DNA from: Mycolicibacter sp. MU0102
GTDB taxonomy: Bacteria; Actinomycetota; Actinomycetes; Mycobacteriales; Mycobacteriaceae
DNA: 64,000 bases
Direction: 5' to 3'
Assembly: GCF_963378105.1 (NCBI RefSeq)
Contig: NZ_OY726398.1
Coordinates: 2,356,001-2,420,000 of the forward strand
Shown here: positions 63,740-64,000 of the stretch, in pieces
How the letters are laid out: every line of letters starts with the position of its first letter
Position numbering within the stretch: position 1 is the stretch's first letter
Program-made: the position numbers and the translations under genes
Notes under the pieces: model-generated
Seen by the model: only the letters and a program-made list of their open reading frames with translations
Database searches by the model: none
What the model was told of the DNA's origin: nothing

Positions 63740-64000
63740 GTGGCATTCAGCCCGTCGTACGCCCGCGACGTGGTGCTGCCGCTGGCGTCGGCGGCCTACA
63801 CCGTGATGTCCGGCGCTGCGCCCACGCTGCCGCCCGGGTTCAGCCAAACCGCCCTGATCAAAGCCGATCAGGCACACTTGGCCGCGCTGCCCGAGCAGCA
63901 TCCTGCGACGGCGATGGCCAAGGACACCAACGTCTTTGGGTTGATGGGCCGCGACACCACCAGCGGCACCGCGTTCATCGCATTTCGTGGCAGCTCCGAT
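63740..64000 (+). CDS. N-terminal part of a lipase-class-3-like protein (3' end outside window)
   Basis: The first 87 residues of a protein cut by the window edge. The segment near its end, TAFIAFRGSSD, is like the strand before the nucleophile in class 3 lipases (usually AFRGT); the nucleophile elbow would lie beyond the window. Start GTG at 63740, set by the leaderless -10. Divergent from ileS. No signal peptide is obvious. The assignment is tentative because the catalytic core is missing. Confidence 0.6.
   Translation, partial: MAFSPSYARDVVLPLASAAYTVMSGAAPTLPPGFSQTALIKADQAHLAALPEQHPATAMAKDTNVFGLMGRDTTSGTAFIAFRGSSD

Overview
The window is 64 kb of GC-rich actinobacterial DNA, almost certainly from a Mycobacterium-type organism (sensu lato, including Mycolicibacterium and Mycolicibacter). 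The evidence is two PPE-family genes, two F420/deazaflavin-type oxidoreductases, a DUF732 secreted protein, an ileS T-box, and a gene order that from memory runs largely backwards through M. tuberculosis Rv1618 to Rv1536. Species cannot be fixed by eye. Many start sites are leaderless in the mycobacterial manner (TAnnnT, then 6 to 7 nt, then ATG/GTG).

Layout: 1-3.1 kb carries a truncated membrane gene, tesB, pykA and a TM2-domain gene. 3.1-9.8 kb is the trp cluster trpE - membrane protein - trpC - trpB - trpA, with lgt translationally coupled at its end. 9.9-13.2 kb is an accessory island: a peroxiredoxin, a methyltransferase and two adjacent DivIVA/Scy-like coiled-coil genes. 13.5-20.1 kb is the his operon hisD-C-B-H-priA-impA-F-I, nearly all with overlapping stop/start codons. 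No trpF is present; the priA-type hisA can supply that step. 20.2-24.9 kb holds an F420-type oxidoreductase, nadA-B-C and a divergent NrtR-type Nudix regulator with a perfect palindromic operator between nadA and nrtR.

24.9-32.4 kb has a lipase, a membrane protein, bsaP-bioB, the TetR regulator bioQ, a 2H phosphoesterase and bioD-F-A. Two matching BioQ-type operators lie before bioB and bioF. 32.5-37.7 kb encodes envelope and glycogen functions: a RipD-like inactive NlpC/P60 protein, an AT3-SGNH acyltransferase and glgX. 37.7-47.2 kb contains thrE-like, ilvA, a Ddn-like protein, DUF488, fadD, an enoyl-CoA hydratase, a TcmP-like methyltransferase, an unknown secreted protein, and a MerR regulator divergent from a PPOX protein. 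47.2-57.3 kb holds dnaE1, dodecin, a methyltransferase, an RluD-type synthase, lspA, ansA, a secreted protein, OsmC, dinX and a DUF732 protein. 57.3-64 kb holds two PPE genes behind a structured leader, ileS with an isoleucine T-box, and the start of a divergent lipase.

The main functional themes are amino-acid, NAD and biotin biosynthesis, two of the three lipoprotein-maturation enzymes (Lgt, LspA), DNA polymerases, and envelope proteins. The points most worth follow-up are the coiled-coil/methyltransferase island, the folded PPE leader, the paired BioQ operators, the NrtR operator overlapping a leaderless promoter, the missing start codon of the DUF488 gene and the very long acidic tail on Lgt. 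No tRNA, rRNA, IS element or CRISPR array was seen.
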